Shown here piece by piece: positions 26,086-35,872 of a DNA stretch of 64,000 bases. The notes below the pieces were generated by a model, which was not told where the DNA came from, did no database searches, and worked only from the letters and a program-made list of their open reading frames with translations. How positions within the stretch are numbered: the first letter of the stretch is position 1; each line of letters opens with the position of its first letter. The stretch lies in contig JAJEEE010000013.1 in NCBI GenBank assembly GCA_022821145.1, positions 1-64,000 on the forward strand, read 5' to 3'. A program made the translations under genes and the position numbers. The stretch is from Acidobacteriota bacterium. Its GTDB lineage: Bacteria; Acidobacteriota; Terriglobia; 20CM-2-55-15.

Positions 26086-27536
26086 CAGCGGCGGCCGGTG
26101 CGCGCCGGGCTCAGAACCGGCAGATCCCGGATGTCGGGATCGGGCGCGCTCCAGAGATCCATCTGGCGGTCGTCGGCCTTGGCGTCCATCATGTCGCTTC
26201 CGAAATCCAGCGGATACCGGCCCGTGAAGCAGGCCGTGCAGAACTCGGCGCCGGACCCTTCCACGGCCTGGAGCAGGCCGGGAAGGCTCAAGTAGGCCAA
26301 CGAGTCGGCCTCGATGTATTTGCGGATCTCGTCGATCGTGTGGCTGGACGCGATCAGCTCTTTCCGATTCGGCGTGTCGATCCCGTAGAAACAGGGGGAA
26401 ACGGTCGGGGGGCAACTGATCCGGACGTGCACTTCGCGCGCGCCGGCCGCCCGCACCATCTTCACGATCTTCCGGCTCGTCGTGCCGCGGACGATGGAGT
26501 CGTCGATCAGGACGACGCGCTTGCCGCGCAGCAGTTCCTTCACGGAATTCAGCTTGACCTTGACCCCGAAGTGACGGATGGACTGCCGGGGCTCGATGAA
26601 GGTCCGGCCCACGTAATGGTTGCGGATCAGCCCCATCTGGAACGGAATTCCGGTCTGCTGCGCATAGCCGATCGCGGCCGTCACCCCGGAATCCGGAACG
26701 GGGACGACGAGATCGGCCTCGACCGGCGATTCCTGTGCCAGGATTCGCCCCATCCGGTCGCGGCTGGCCTGCACGGTCCGGCCGAACACGGTGCTGTCGG
26801 GCCGCGAAAAGTAGACGTGCTCGAACACGCACTTCCCCGAGTCCAGTCGCGGAAGCGCCTCCACGGAACGGAGCCGGCCGTCCTTGACGACGACGACTTC
26901 GCCGGACTGAACCTCCCTCAAGTAGGAAGCGTTGATCAGATCGAACGCACAGGACTCGGAGGCCACGGCGTAGGCGCCGTCGAAACGTCCGATGCAGAGC
27001 GGCCGGAAACCGAACGGGTCGCGGGCCGCGATGAGGGTTCCCTTGTTGAGCAGCACGATGCAGTAGGCGCCCTGGACGCGGCGCAGCGCGTGCACGAGGG
27101 CATCCTCCAGCGACGCGGCGCCGGACCGCGCGATCAGGTGGAGGAACACCTCGCTGTCGCTGGTCGATTGGAACACGGCGCCCGCCTCCTCCAGCTCGCG
27201 GCGGAGCGTGCTCGCGTTGATGAGGTTCCCGTTGTGACACAGCGCCACCTCGCCGTAAGCACTCTGGGCAACGATGGGCTGTGCGTTGTGTGTGGAGCTG
27301 TCGCCGGCGGTCGAATACCGCGTGTGTCCGATAGCGACCGTTCCCGGCAAGCTTTGCAGTTCCCTCTCGGTGTAGACGTCGGCGACATGGCCCATCGCCT
27401 TGAAAGTGGCCACACCCGCGTCGTCGCACGCGGAAATGCCGGCGCTTTCCTGCCCGCGGTGCTGCAACGCGTACAGCCCGAGGTAGGTCAGCCGGGAGGC
27501 GTCAGCGTGATTGGCGATCCCGAATATCCCACACAT
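26085..27536 (-). CDS. purF: Amidophosphoribosyltransferase
   Basis: First committed step of purine synthesis, moving glutamine nitrogen to PRPP. The 483-residue protein starts MCGIFGIA, so Cys2 is the catalytic nucleophile once Met is removed, with no propeptide seen. The Ntn glutaminase half contains LQHRGQESAGI and GHTRYST; the transferase half has the PRPP motif VVLIDDSIVRGTTSRKIV (near 352-369) and VHVRISCPPT. The C-terminal Cys-containing AEFCTACFTGRYP region is typical. It follows purL by 32 nt and overlaps purM by 1 nt. Confidence 0.97.
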   Translation of the reverse strand: MCGIFGIANHADASRLTYLGLYALQHRGQESAGISACDDAGVATFKAMGHVADVYTERELQSLPGTVAIGHTRYSTAGDSSTHNAQPIVAQSAYGEVALCHNGNLINASTLRRELEEAGAVFQSTSDSEVFLHLIARSGAASLEDALVHALRRVQGAYCIVLLNKGTLIAARDPFGFRPLCIGRFDGAYAVASESCAFDLINASYLREVQSGEVVVVKDGRLRSVEALPRLDSGKCVFEHVYFSRPDSTVFGRTVQASRDRMGRILAQESPVEADLVVPVPDSGVTAAIGYAQQTGIPFQMGLIRNHYVGRTFIEPRQSIRHFGVKVKLNSVKELLRGKRVVLIDDSIVRGTTSRKIVKMVRAAGAREVHVRISCPPTVSPCFYGIDTPNRKELIASSHTIDEIRKYIEADSLAYLSLPGLLQAVEGSGAEFCTACFTGRYPLDFGSDMMDAKADDRQMDLWSAPDPDIRDLPVLSPARTGRR

Positions 27537-27568
27537 GGAGGAAGCTCCCAGTTTACCAGCCCGCGCCT

Positions 27569-29824
27569 CTAATCGAACAGGGGGCGGCCATTCAGCGCGC
27601 CCGGCAACGCGTCCGCCCAGACGCGCTCGAGATCCGCGATGTCCAGATCGACGGCCCGGACCCCTTCGTATTCCAGCACCAGACGCTGCCCGCCCACCGC
27701 GCCGAGGCGGTGTCCCAGGAGCCCCGCGCGGGCGGCGCGCTCGATGAGGGCCCCCGGTTGGCGCGTGGACACCAGGACCCGAGTCGGGAACTCGCCGAAC
27801 AGGTCGCGGCACACCTCCAGTCGCGAGGGGACGTGGAGCCGCGCGCCGACCGGCCGGCGGTGAAGGGTCGAGAAGCAGCTCTCGGCGGCGGCCACAGCCA
27901 GACCGCCCTCGCTCAGGTCGTGCGCCGAACGGATCAGGCCATCGCGAATCAGCGTCGCCAACAGGTTCTGCAGCGCCCGCTCCTCTTCCAGGTCGATGTG
28001 TTCGACGCGCGAGCCGGGCTCGATCAGCACGACCGCGTCTCCCTCGTCGCGAAACGACGCGGTGGTGACGAGGGAAAGGTCCTCGATCAGTCCCACGAGA
28101 CCCAGTACCGGCGTCGGGTAGATGTCTTCCCTGAAGGTCTCGTTGTAAAAACTGACGTTGCCGCCGGTGATCGGCGTGCCGAACACGCTGCACGCCTCGG
28201 CGAGGCCGTCGACGACTTCGCCGAACTGCCACATCACCTCGGGGTGCTCGGGGTTCCCGAAGTTGAGACAGTTCGTGGCCGCAACCGGCCGGGCGCCCGA
28301 ACAGACCAGGTTCCGGCACGCCTCGGCGACGGCCTTCCGCGCCCCCTCGCGCGGATTTCGCGCCACGTGAACCGACGGACCGTCCAGGACCATCGCAAGC
28401 GCCTTGCCGGTCCCCTTGATCCGGACGACGGCGGCGTCCGAGCCGGGGCCGACGACGGTGCTCGACTGGACCATATGATCGTACTGCTCCCAGATCCATC
28501 GGCGGCTCGCCAGGTTCGGACTCGCCACGGCGCGCAACATCAGCGCGTCGTAGTCCGCCGCGCCCGGGTTCGCGTCCGCTTCGCGGAAGGATTCGTACGT
28601 GGAGCCGGGCGCGCCGTCGAGGAAGCTGTACAGGGGCAGCCACCCGTCGATGCGAGGTTTCGACGGCGGCACGGCGGGACGCTCGTAGAGCGGCGCCTCG
28701 TCGGCCAGCGGTCCGTTCGGCACCTCGGCGACCGACTCCCCGGACAGGCGGACCCGAAGCAGTCCGTCGCCGGTCACCTCGCCCACCTGCGCGGCGTCCA
28801 GGCCCCACTTGCGAAAAACGTCGAACAAAGCGTCCGCGCGCGAGGCGGATGCGACCAGCAACATGCGCTCCTGGGACTCGCTCAGCATGATCTCGTAGGG
28901 CGTCATCCCGGACTCCCGCTGCGGCACGGCGTCGAGTTCGAGCGTGATGCCGGTGCCGGCGCGGGCGCCCATTTCGCAACTCGAGCAGGTGAGCCCGGCC
29001 GCGCCCATGTCCTGGATGCCGACGACGAGGCCCTTCTCCATGGCGTCCAGGCAAGCCTCCAGGAGCAGCTTCTCCATGAACGGATCGCCGATCTGCACGT
29101 TCGGCCGCTTGGCCCCGGCGTCCTCGCCGAACCCGGCCGACGCCATGGTCGCGCCGTGAATGCCGTCCCGGCCGGTCTTGGCGCCCACGTAGATGACGGG
29201 ATTGCCCACCCCGGCGGCCTTTCCGAAAAAGATGCGGTCCTTTTCGAAAACTCCCAGTGCGAAGGCGTTGACCAGGGGGTTCTGCGAATAGCACTCGGCG
29301 AAACCCACCTCGCCGCCAACGGTCGGGACCCCGAAACAGTTGCCGTAGTGAGCGATGCCGCCCACCACGCCTTCCAGGATGCGCCGGTTCGGCCCTCCGA
29401 GGTCCCCATGGAGGGGACCGAAACGCAGGCTGTTCATCGCCGCGATGGGACGCGCGCCCATCGTGAAGATGTCGCGCAGGATGCCGCCCACGCCGGTGGC
29501 GGCGCCCTGGAACGGCTCGATGTAGGACGGATGGTTGTGCGACTCGATCTTGAACGCGACGGCCAACCCGTCGCCGATGTCGATGATCCCCGCGTTCTCG
29601 CCCGGACCCTGCAGCACGGCCGGGCCCTCGGTCGGCAGGCGCCGGAGGTGAACGCGCGAACTCTTGTAACTGCAGTGCTCGCTCCACATCACGCTGAAGA
29701 TTCCGAGCTCGGTCCGGTTCGGCTCGCGGCCGAGGATGCCCACGATGCGGGCGTACTCGTCGCGCGTGACGCCGTGCTGCTCGAGCTCGGCGTCGGTGAT
29801 GACGGCGTTCATGGTCTCAGACAC
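27569..29824 (-). CDS. purL: Phosphoribosylformylglycinamidine synthase II (small PurL)
   Basis: ATP-binding catalytic subunit of FGAM synthetase, acting with PurQ and PurS. At about 750 residues it is the short form without fused glutaminase. Landmarks: [11 protein letters not shown] (near 46), [26 protein letters not shown], the [19 protein letters not shown] block, [14 protein letters not shown], and in the second half [13 protein letters not shown] and [18 protein letters not shown] at 29824 overlaps purQ by 8 nt; an ATG four codons downstream (29812) is equally possible. The leader lacks a clear ribosome binding site. Confidence 0.97.
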   Translation of the reverse strand: MSETMNAVITDAELEQHGVTRDEYARIVGILGREPNRTELGIFSVMWSEHCSYKSSRVHLRRLPTEGPAVLQGPGENAGIIDIGDGLAVAFKIESHNHPSYIEPFQGAATGVGGILRDIFTMGARPIAAMNSLRFGPLHGDLGGPNRRILEGVVGGIAHYGNCFGVPTVGGEVGFAECYSQNPLVNAFALGVFEKDRIFFGKAAGVGNPVIYVGAKTGRDGIHGATMASAGFGEDAGAKRPNVQIGDPFMEKLLLEACLDAMEKGLVVGIQDMGAAGLTCSSCEMGARAGTGITLELDAVPQRESGMTPYEIMLSESQERMLLVASASRADALFDVFRKWGLDAAQVGEVTGDGLLRVRLSGESVAEVPNGPLADEAPLYERPAVPPSKPRIDGWLPLYSFLDGAPGSTYESFREADANPGAADYDALMLRAVASPNLASRRWIWEQYDHMVQSSTVVGPGSDAAVVRIKGTGKALAMVLDGPSVHVARNPREGARKAVAEACRNLVCSGARPVAATNCLNFGNPEHPEVMWQFGEVVDGLAEACSVFGTPITGGNVSFYNETFREDIYPTPVLGLVGLIEDLSLVTTASFRDEGDAVVLIEPGSRVEHIDLEEERALQNLLATLIRDGLIRSAHDLSEGGLAVAAAESCFSTLHRRPVGARLHVPSRLEVCRDLFGEFPTRVLVSTRQPGALIERAARAGLLGHRLGAVGGQRLVLEYEGVRAVDLDIADLERVWADALPGALNGRPLFD

Positions 29825-30512
29825 GGGAAAGCGCGCCGATCATGGACTGAAAGACGAGCCGCCCGTCCTCGCTTCCGAGGATCCGGTCGAACGACCGGTC
29901 CGGATGCGGCATCATCCCCATCACGTTCCGCCCTTCGTTGACGATGCCCGCGATGTTGGAAACCGACCCGTTGGGGTTGGCCTCCGCCGTCGCCCGCCCG
30001 TCGCCGTCCACGTAGCGAAACGCGATACGGTCCGCGTCTTCGAGCCGCCCCAGCGTCTCGCGGTCCGCTTGGTAGTTGCCGTCCCCGTGCCCGATGGGCA
30101 TGTGAAGCAACCGCCCCTTCTCCATGGCGCACGTGAACGGAGTCTCCGAGCTTTCGGCCCGCAGGTGGAGGTAACGGCAGACGTATTTCGTCCCGGCGTT
30201 CTTCAAGAGGGCGCCCGGCAGCAGACCCGCTTCGGTCAGCATCTGGAAGCCGTTGCAGATGCCGATGACCAGACCCCCTCGCCGGGCGAACGCCCCGATG
30301 GCCGCCATGACGGGCGAGAACCGCGCGATCGCTCCCGGCCTCAGGTAGTCGCCGTAGGAGAAGCCACCGGGCAGCACGAGCGCGTCGAACCCCTCGACGG
30401 ATGTTTCCTGGTGCCAGATGAACTCGACGGGTTGTCCGGTCACCGCCGTGACGGCGTCACGGCAGTCGCGGTCGCAGTTGACGCCGGGAAAGACGACGAC
30501 TCCGAACTTCAT
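29817..30512 (-). CDS. purQ: Phosphoribosylformylglycinamidine synthase, glutaminase subunit
   Basis: Supplies ammonia from glutamine to PurL. Class I glutaminase of about 231 residues: [15 protein letters not shown] at the start, [16 protein letters not shown], the nucleophile-containing [20 protein letters not shown] (Cys near 87), and the C-terminal [11 protein letters not shown] with catalytic His. The ATG at 30512 overlaps the purS TGA (ATGA), in keeping with the rest of this operon; an in-frame ATG two codons upstream (30518) cannot be excluded. Confidence 0.97.
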   Translation of the reverse strand: MKFGVVVFPGVNCDRDCRDAVTAVTGQPVEFIWHQETSVEGFDALVLPGGFSYGDYLRPGAIARFSPVMAAIGAFARRGGLVIGICNGFQMLTEAGLLPGALLKNAGTKYVCRYLHLRAESSETPFTCAMEKGRLLHMPIGHGDGNYQADRETLGRLEDADRIAFRYVDGDGRATAEANPNGSVSNIAGIVNEGRNVMGMMPHPDRSFDRILGSEDGRLVFQSMIGALSRV

Positions 30513-30751
30513 TCCCATTCGATCCTGTAGCTTTCGATGACCGGGTTCGTCAGCACGTCGCGCGCCAACCGCTCGATCAGAACGCGGCGCTCGGACGCGC
30601 CCACCGCATCGCTGACCTCGACCTCGAAGTACTTTCCCTGCCGGACGTCGGTGACGCCGGAAATTCCCGCCGTTTCCAGGTTACGCTGGATCGCGTTGCC
30701 CTGCGGGTCCAGGACCGTCGGCTTGAGCGTGACGATGACGGTGACCTTCAT
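30509..30751 (-). CDS. purS: Phosphoribosylformylglycinamidine synthase subunit PurS
   Basis: An 80-residue dimeric scaffold that joins PurL and PurQ in the three-subunit FGAM synthetase and helps channel ammonia. The sequence [28 protein letters not shown] with the [11 protein letters not shown] strand is diagnostic. It is translationally coupled on both sides by ATGA overlaps, to purB upstream and purQ downstream. Its presence explains the short PurL. Confidence 0.96.
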   Translation of the reverse strand: MKVTVIVTLKPTVLDPQGNAIQRNLETAGISGVTDVRQGKYFEVEVSDAVGASERRVLIERLARDVLTNPVIESYRIEWE

Positions 30752-32049
30752 TGCCGCCTTCCGAACACCCGCTCGAAAATGTGTTCGACGTTGTCGATCA
30801 GCCTGGCCGACTCGAAAACGGACTCGACGCTCGCGCGGTCCATGATCCGTCCGATGTCGGGATCGGCCATCACACCGTCCTTGAATTCGATCCCCGCGTC
30901 CCACACCTGCATGGCGTTGCGCTGGACCCAGCGGTAGGCGTCCTCGCGGCTGGCGCCCCGCTCGACGAGCTCCAGGAGCAACTGCCCGGAAAACACCAGG
31001 CCGTGCATCATGTCCAGGTTTTCCCGCATGCGCGCCGGATCCACGACCAGCCGGTCCAGCAGGCCCGCCGTCTTGTCCAGCAGATAGTCCAGCACGATGG
31101 TGGAATCCGGAAAGATGATGCGTTCGACCGACGAGTGCGAAATGTCGCGTTCGTGCCAGAGGGCGACGTTCTCGAAGGCCGCCATGGCGTTCGACCGCAG
31201 GACGCGCGCCAGACCCGACACCTGTTCCGAAACAATCGGATTCCGCTTGTGCGGCATGGCCGACGAGCCCTTCTGGCCCTTGGCGAAGTGCTCCTGCGCC
31301 TCGCGGACCTCGGTCCGCTGAAGGTGCCGCACCTCGACGGCGATCTTCTCGAGGCTGCCCCCGACCAGCGCGATCGTCGAAATGTAGCTGGCGTGCCGGT
31401 CCCGCTGGACGACCTGGGACGACGACGGCGCCGAGCGCAGTCCCAGACGGGCCATGACCCGGTCCTCGATCTCGGGCGACAGGTGGGCGAAGGTCCCCAC
31501 GGCGCCGGACAGCTTTCCGACCCGCATGTCGTCGGCGACCGCCTCCATCCGCGTCCGGTGCCTGCGGAATTCGTCGTACCAGATCGCCAGCTTGAACCCG
31601 AAGGTGATCGGCTCGGCATGGATGCCGTGGGTCCGCCCCACCATCACCGTCGACTTGAACTCGAACGCGCGTCGTTCTAGAACGTCCAGCAACCGGTCCA
31701 GGCCGTCGATCAGGATCCGGGACGCGTCGGCCACCTGCAGGGCCATGGCGGTGTCGACCACGTCGGACGACGTCAGGCCGTAATGGAAGTACCGCGAGGC
31801 CGGTCCCACGTGCTCGGCCACCGCCGTCGTGAACGCAATGACGTCGTGGCGCGTCTCGGCCTCGATCTCGAGTATGCGCTCGACCGAGAAGTCCGCCTTC
31901 TCCCGAATCTCGCGTGCGGCGTCCGAGGGGACGACGCCTTCGGTTTCGAGCTCCGCCGTCGACGCCAACTCCACGTCCAGCCACTTCCGGTACTTGTTCT
32001 CGTCGTCCCAGATGCGGCCCATCTCGGGCCGCGTATAGCGAGGAATCAA
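30748..32049 (-). CDS. purB: Adenylosuccinate lyase
   Basis: Cleaves SAICAR to AICAR and adenylosuccinate to AMP. The 433-residue protein of the fumarase/aspartase superfamily begins MIPRYTRPEMGRIWDDENKYRKW and contains HYGLTSSDVVDTAMALQ, the VGRTHGIHAEPITFG block with catalytic His, and the signature GSSAMPHKRNPIVSEQ carrying the mobile catalytic Ser loop (about 265-280). It is the first pur gene of the cluster, 40 nt after the MBL gene; no promoter is seen in that gap. Confidence 0.97.
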   Translation of the reverse strand: MIPRYTRPEMGRIWDDENKYRKWLDVELASTAELETEGVVPSDAAREIREKADFSVERILEIEAETRHDVIAFTTAVAEHVGPASRYFHYGLTSSDVVDTAMALQVADASRILIDGLDRLLDVLERRAFEFKSTVMVGRTHGIHAEPITFGFKLAIWYDEFRRHRTRMEAVADDMRVGKLSGAVGTFAHLSPEIEDRVMARLGLRSAPSSSQVVQRDRHASYISTIALVGGSLEKIAVEVRHLQRTEVREAQEHFAKGQKGSSAMPHKRNPIVSEQVSGLARVLRSNAMAAFENVALWHERDISHSSVERIIFPDSTIVLDYLLDKTAGLLDRLVVDPARMRENLDMMHGLVFSGQLLLELVERGASREDAYRWVQRNAMQVWDAGIEFKDGVMADPDIGRIMDRASVESVFESARLIDNVEHIFERVFGRRQ

Positions 32050-32089
32050 TGTAGGCGCCCCTTCGTGCCGCCCGCCGTTCGGAAAGTCA

Positions 32090-32887
32090 CTACCCGAGCT
32101 CGATTGGGTAAGTGGGCGCGTCCTGCGACGCCAGGGAAACGATCGATGCGTCGAGCCCCCGCGCCTCCAGCGCCTGCCGGGCTTCCTGGCGCGCGATTTC
32201 CGGGTGGTTGTTCTGCGAGCTCAGGTGAGCCAGTACCAGGTGCGAGGCCCGTCCGTCATACGGCCCGGCCAGAAACTGGGAAACGGCCGCGTTGGACAGG
32301 TGTCCGTGGCGGCTCATCAATCGTTCCTTGAGGCTCCACGGATAGCCGCCCATCCGGAGCATGTCGAGATCGTGGTTGGACTCCAGGATCAGGACATCGC
32401 TGCCGCGAATCGCATCGCAGACGCCGTCGGGAATCCATCCCAGGTCGGTCAACTGGGTCACCTTGACCCCGTTGTGCCGGAGGGCGAAGCCTAAGGGCTC
32501 CCGGGCGTCGTGAGGCACGGCGAACGGTTCGATCTCGACGTCGCCGACCGTGAAGCTGCAGCCCGAAGCGACCGGCACGATGGCGGATCCGTTCAGGGCG
32601 AAATCTCCAGCGCCGCTGCCCTCCATGGTGCCGCGCGTCATGTAGGCCTCGATCGGCGCCGAGGACCGGGACTTGAGCAGACCGCGCAGGCCACCGACAT
32701 GGTCGGCATGCTCATGGGTCACCAGCACGGCGTCCAGATGCGCGGCATCCTCGCCGATCGCGTCCAGACGCCGGCGGAGCACCCGTGGACCCAGGCCGCA
32801 GTCGATCAACAACCGCGCGCGGCCCGTGGCCACGAAAGTCGCGTTTCCGCGGCTTCCGCTGCCCAGGACCGATATTCGGAAAGACAT
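32090..32887 (-). CDS. YycJ/VicX-like metallo-beta-lactamase-fold hydrolase
   Basis: A 265-residue cytoplasmic hydrolase, probably a phosphodiesterase or nuclease. It has the FRISVLGSGSRGNATFV start typical of the YycJ branch, the metal-binding LVTHEHADHVGGL (HxHxDH, near 63), the second-site VPHDAREPLGFAL, TDLGWIPDG, LILESNHDLDML and a late LAHLSSQNNHPEIA histidine. The start at ATG 32887 matches the family; an ATG at 32992 overlaps a TATAAT box, which argues against it. It heads the long purine operon and is divergent from the redoxin gene. Confidence 0.88.
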   Translation of the reverse strand: MSFRISVLGSGSRGNATFVATGRARLLIDCGLGPRVLRRRLDAIGEDAAHLDAVLVTHEHADHVGGLRGLLKSRSSAPIEAYMTRGTMEGSGAGDFALNGSAIVPVASGCSFTVGDVEIEPFAVPHDAREPLGFALRHNGVKVTQLTDLGWIPDGVCDAIRGSDVLILESNHDLDMLRMGGYPWSLKERLMSRHGHLSNAAVSQFLAGPYDGRASHLVLAHLSSQNNHPEIARQEARQALEARGLDASIVSLASQDAPTYPIELG

Positions 32888-32990
32888 CGTGTCGAAAACG
32901 AAGGATCCCCTGAGGAACTGGCGCCATTTCCCGCTCCGAAGCGCCTTCAGTATCTCCACGAGCGGGGACAGGTCGGGGGAACGATCGGCC

Positions 32991-32996
32991 ATTATA
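32991..32996 (-). promoter_or_regulatory. Probable -10 box of the MBL-pur-tyrS-pdxJ operon
   Basis: A perfect TATAAT on the minus strand in the divergent gap between the MBL hydrolase and redoxin genes. It is the only good -10 candidate upstream of the whole ten-gene run, since the purB leader has none. No consensus -35 was found. On the plus strand a TACAAT at 33072-33077 may serve the redoxin gene. Confidence 0.4.
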
Positions 32997-33083
32997 TCGC
33001 CATATTTCCGGGACGGTGCAGGCCGGATTCCGGCCGGTGCATTAACCTGTCATTCGGATCGACGGGTCGGGTACAATTTCGGC

Positions 33084-33653
33084 ATGCGTCCGAAGACCCT
33101 GATCTTCTTCGCAGTCGTCGCCGGCCTGGCGGGCTTGGCGATCCATCAGGAGGTCAATGGGCCCGGGCCGACGCTGCAGGGGTCGGAAGCCCCGGACTTC
33201 GAGTTGAGGAACTACGAGGGCGAGACCGTGCGTCTGAGCGACTTCGAGGGCCGGCTGGTCTTCCTCAATTTCTGGGCCACCTGGTGCGGGCCGTGCATCG
33301 AGGAGCTGCCGGCCATGATGGAGATGAACGCGCACTTCGACGGGCGGCCTTTCACCATGCTCGGCATCAGCGTCGACACCAGTTGGGATATCGTCCATGG
33401 CTACCTGACCGAGAACGGTTTCGAGTTGGACACGGTTCTGGATCCCGGGCAACGCGTCAGATGGGACTACAATGTGCGGGGTTTCCCCGAAACGTTCCTG
33501 ATCGACGGCAACGGCATAGTGCTCGAGAAGTACACCGGGCCCTACCCGTGGGACGACGCCCGGATGATCGCCCGGGTGGAAGAGCATCTGCGGGCCGTCG
33601 AGAGTCCCGCCGCGACACAGGCCCCCGGGGACCACGACCTGTCCGGTGGGTGA
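33084..33653 (+). CDS. TlpA/ResA-like membrane-anchored thioredoxin-fold protein
   Basis: A 189-residue thiol-disulfide oxidoreductase facing the periplasm. A hydrophobic N-terminal segment (LIFFAVVAGLAGLAI) anchors or exports it. The AhpC/TSA-Redoxin domain has GSEAPDFELRNYEGETVRLSDF, the active site FLNFWATWCGPCIEELPAM (CGPC near 74-77), and the cis-Pro loop VRGFPETFLID. Typical roles are cytochrome c maturation or disulfide reduction; no ccm gene is adjacent. Its end overlaps the rlmN start by 8 nt. Confidence 0.88.
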   Translation: MRPKTLIFFAVVAGLAGLAIHQEVNGPGPTLQGSEAPDFELRNYEGETVRLSDFEGRLVFLNFWATWCGPCIEELPAMMEMNAHFDGRPFTMLGISVDTSWDIVHGYLTENGFELDTVLDPGQRVRWDYNVRGFPETFLIDGNGIVLEKYTGPYPWDDARMIARVEEHLRAVESPAATQAPGDHDLSGG

Positions 33654-34749
33654 AGACGCCGCGCCCCGGGCGCACTCGGGGCGTTCCTTCTTCGGGTACA
33701 CCCGCTCCGACCTTTCACCGATCGTCGATCCGGCGTACCGGGCCACGCAGCTCTTCGAAGCCGTCTACCGGCAGGGCATCCACGATTTCGAGCGCATCAC
33801 GAATCTTCCGAAAGCGCTGCGGGCCGATCTGAAGGCCCGCCTGGACGTCGGACTGCCCGACGTCCATCGAAGCTTCGACGCCGAGGACGGCGTCCGACGC
33901 CGCCTGATCCGTCTCTCGGACGGCGAGTTGGCCGAGACCGTCTACATCCCCGACGGCGGCCGGACCACGATCTGCGTGTCCACGCAAGTCGGCTGCGCCC
34001 TGGCGTGCGGGTTCTGCCTGACAGGCCAACTCGGCCTCACCCGGCATTTGACGGCCGCCGAGATCGTGGCCCAGGCGGTCCTGGTGCGGCATCTGGACAT
34101 CGCGAACCCAGAGCGAAAGGACGGCTTCAACATCGTCCTCATGGGCATGGGGGAGCCGCTTCACAACTACGACAACGTCATGCGGGCGTTGGCCATCCTG
34201 CACGACCCGGCCGGGCTGAACATGTCGATGTCGCGGATCACGCTGTCGACCGTCGGCCTGCTGCCGGAGCTGGAACGCCTGGCCGGCGAGCACCTGATCC
34301 CCAACGTCGCGGTCTCCCTGACCGGGGCGACCGACGAGAAGCGGAACCGATGGATGCCGATCAACCGCGCCTATCCGATCGCCGACCTGGTCGCGGCGCT
34401 CGGGCGGCTGCCCGTCCGGCCGCGCAAGAAGATCATGCTCGAATACGTTCTGATCCGGGGCGAGACCGACACGATGGACGACGCCCGGGCGCTGGGCCGC
34501 ATCGCGGCGTCGCTCGACACCAAGGTCAACCTGATCCCCCTGAACGAATCGCCCGACCTCGCGCTGGAGCGTCCGGACCGGGAAACGATTCTGCGCTTCC
34601 AGGCCGCCGTACGCGAGCACGGCGTACCGACCTTCATCCGGAAGAGCCGCGGCGACGACATTTCGGCGGCGTGCGGTCAGTTGAAAAAGACGTGGGCGGA
34701 CGGAAAGCCGGAGATAGACCTGCAGGCGCTCGGCGTGGGAGGTTCCTGA
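33646..34749 (+). CDS. rlmN: Dual-specificity 23S rRNA/tRNA adenine-C2 methyltransferase
   Basis: Radical-SAM enzyme that methylates C2 of A2503 in 23S rRNA and A37 in some tRNAs. The 367-residue protein has STQVGCALACGFCLTGQLG, holding the CxxxCxxC iron-sulfur motif (near 111-118), and the QGIHDFERITNLPKALRADL N-domain. GMGEPLHNYDNVM and the late catalytic Cys in DDISAACGQL are typical. It begins with GTG inside the 3' end of the redoxin gene (8-nt overlap), which implies coupling. Confidence 0.95.
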   Translation: MGEDAAPRAHSGRSFFGYTRSDLSPIVDPAYRATQLFEAVYRQGIHDFERITNLPKALRADLKARLDVGLPDVHRSFDAEDGVRRRLIRLSDGELAETVYIPDGGRTTICVSTQVGCALACGFCLTGQLGLTRHLTAAEIVAQAVLVRHLDIANPERKDGFNIVLMGMGEPLHNYDNVMRALAILHDPAGLNMSMSRITLSTVGLLPELERLAGEHLIPNVAVSLTGATDEKRNRWMPINRAYPIADLVAALGRLPVRPRKKIMLEYVLIRGETDTMDDARALGRIAASLDTKVNLIPLNESPDLALERPDRETILRFQAAVREHGVPTFIRKSRGDDISAACGQLKKTWADGKPEIDLQALGVGGS

Positions 34750-34825
34750 CTGATTCCGGCCGCGTCCGCCGGATCGCCGAAGGGAATCCTGGAACCGGGC
34801 CGCCGCGCCGCGCCGCGACCCTGGC

Positions 34826-35872
34826 TCAATAGGTATCGCGCAGCCAGCGGACGATCTCGTCCAGCGTGTCGTCGGTGGCCAGCCACACGGGCGTACCCCC
34901 CTCGGCGTCCACGGCCACGGTGACGCGCGACCCGCCGCTGACGGATTCGCGCACGGCGAGCCCGACCAGCGGATTGGATACGATGATGTGGACCATGCTG
35001 GGACTGAACTCCTGCCCGGCGCCGGCCAGCGCCTGCGCTTCCTGGACATCGGGATTGATCGCGATCGTCGTCGCCACCTCGGGATAGCGGCCGCTGGCCA
35101 CCAACGCCAGGTTGGCCCCGAGACCGGATCCGATCACCGCCAGCCGGGTGGAATCGAGGCGGGGCTGCGTCTTGAGCCAGTCCATCGCAGGTTCCAGGTC
35201 GAGCGGAAACTGCTGCGGATCCGACCGCCATGCTTCCGTCGGCTCGATCGGTTCGTTGTTCCGTATCGTGCTCGACCCGTGGCCGCGCAGATCCAGTGTC
35301 ATCACGGCCCAGCCGTCGGACAACAGCCGGCTCTCCAGGTCGGCCCAGACGGCACGGTCTTCGCCGTATCCATGGAGCAGGAGCGCCGTGGGGATCGGCG
35401 CTGGAATTCCCTCGGGCAGCGTGAACTCCGCGCGCAGTTGCACGCGGTCGAACGTTTCCAACGCGATCCCGCCCTCGTCCTCGCCGGAACCCGAGGCAAC
35501 GGCCGCCACCGGCAGCTCGAAGTTGACCACGTTGTCGGGCCGCTCGAAGAACGCGCTCACCAACCGGGTCTCGGATTCCGTGCCCTGGTACTCGACGCGC
35601 AACTCGTAGTCCACGTCCGCCGGGAGGCCGCGGACCGCGTACAGGCCCGAGGCATCGGTCGAGAGCGTGCGGGTGATGTTGGACTGGAGATCGCGAACGA
35701 AGACGCGAGCCTCCGGGACGGGCTCTCCACGCAGGTCGAGCACGACCCCGCGGATGGTCTTGACGGCCTCGTCGTTGGACTGCGCGTGGGCCGAATGAAC
35801 GCGGAACACCGGCGCCGCGAGTACGGCGCAGCCGGCCAGCACCAGGCCGAGACTTCGACGCCGGCGACGCAT
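34826..35872 (-). CDS. Secreted alpha/beta hydrolase-like protein with CnaB-type domain, altered nucleophile elbow
   Basis: A 348-residue exported protein: signal peptide ending near HAQS (about 30), a carboxypeptidase-regulatory/CnaB-like beta domain (IRGVVLDLRGEPVPEARVFV to about 100), then an alpha/beta hydrolase fold with ALLLHGYGEDRAVW and TLDLRGHGSST. The nucleophile elbow reads VIGSGLGANLAL, where the central Ser expected in GxSxG is Gly. Unless another residue acts, the protein may be catalytically dead or a binding protein. It overlaps the upstream TlpA-like gene by one base (TGATG) and converges with rlmN across a 76-nt gap. Confidence 0.78.
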   Translation of the reverse strand: MRRRRRSLGLVLAGCAVLAAPVFRVHSAHAQSNDEAVKTIRGVVLDLRGEPVPEARVFVRDLQSNITRTLSTDASGLYAVRGLPADVDYELRVEYQGTESETRLVSAFFERPDNVVNFELPVAAVASGSGEDEGGIALETFDRVQLRAEFTLPEGIPAPIPTALLLHGYGEDRAVWADLESRLLSDGWAVMTLDLRGHGSSTIRNNEPIEPTEAWRSDPQQFPLDLEPAMDWLKTQPRLDSTRLAVIGSGLGANLALVASGRYPEVATTIAINPDVQEAQALAGAGQEFSPSMVHIIVSNPLVGLAVRESVSGGSRVTVAVDAEGGTPVWLATDDTLDEIVRWLRDTY

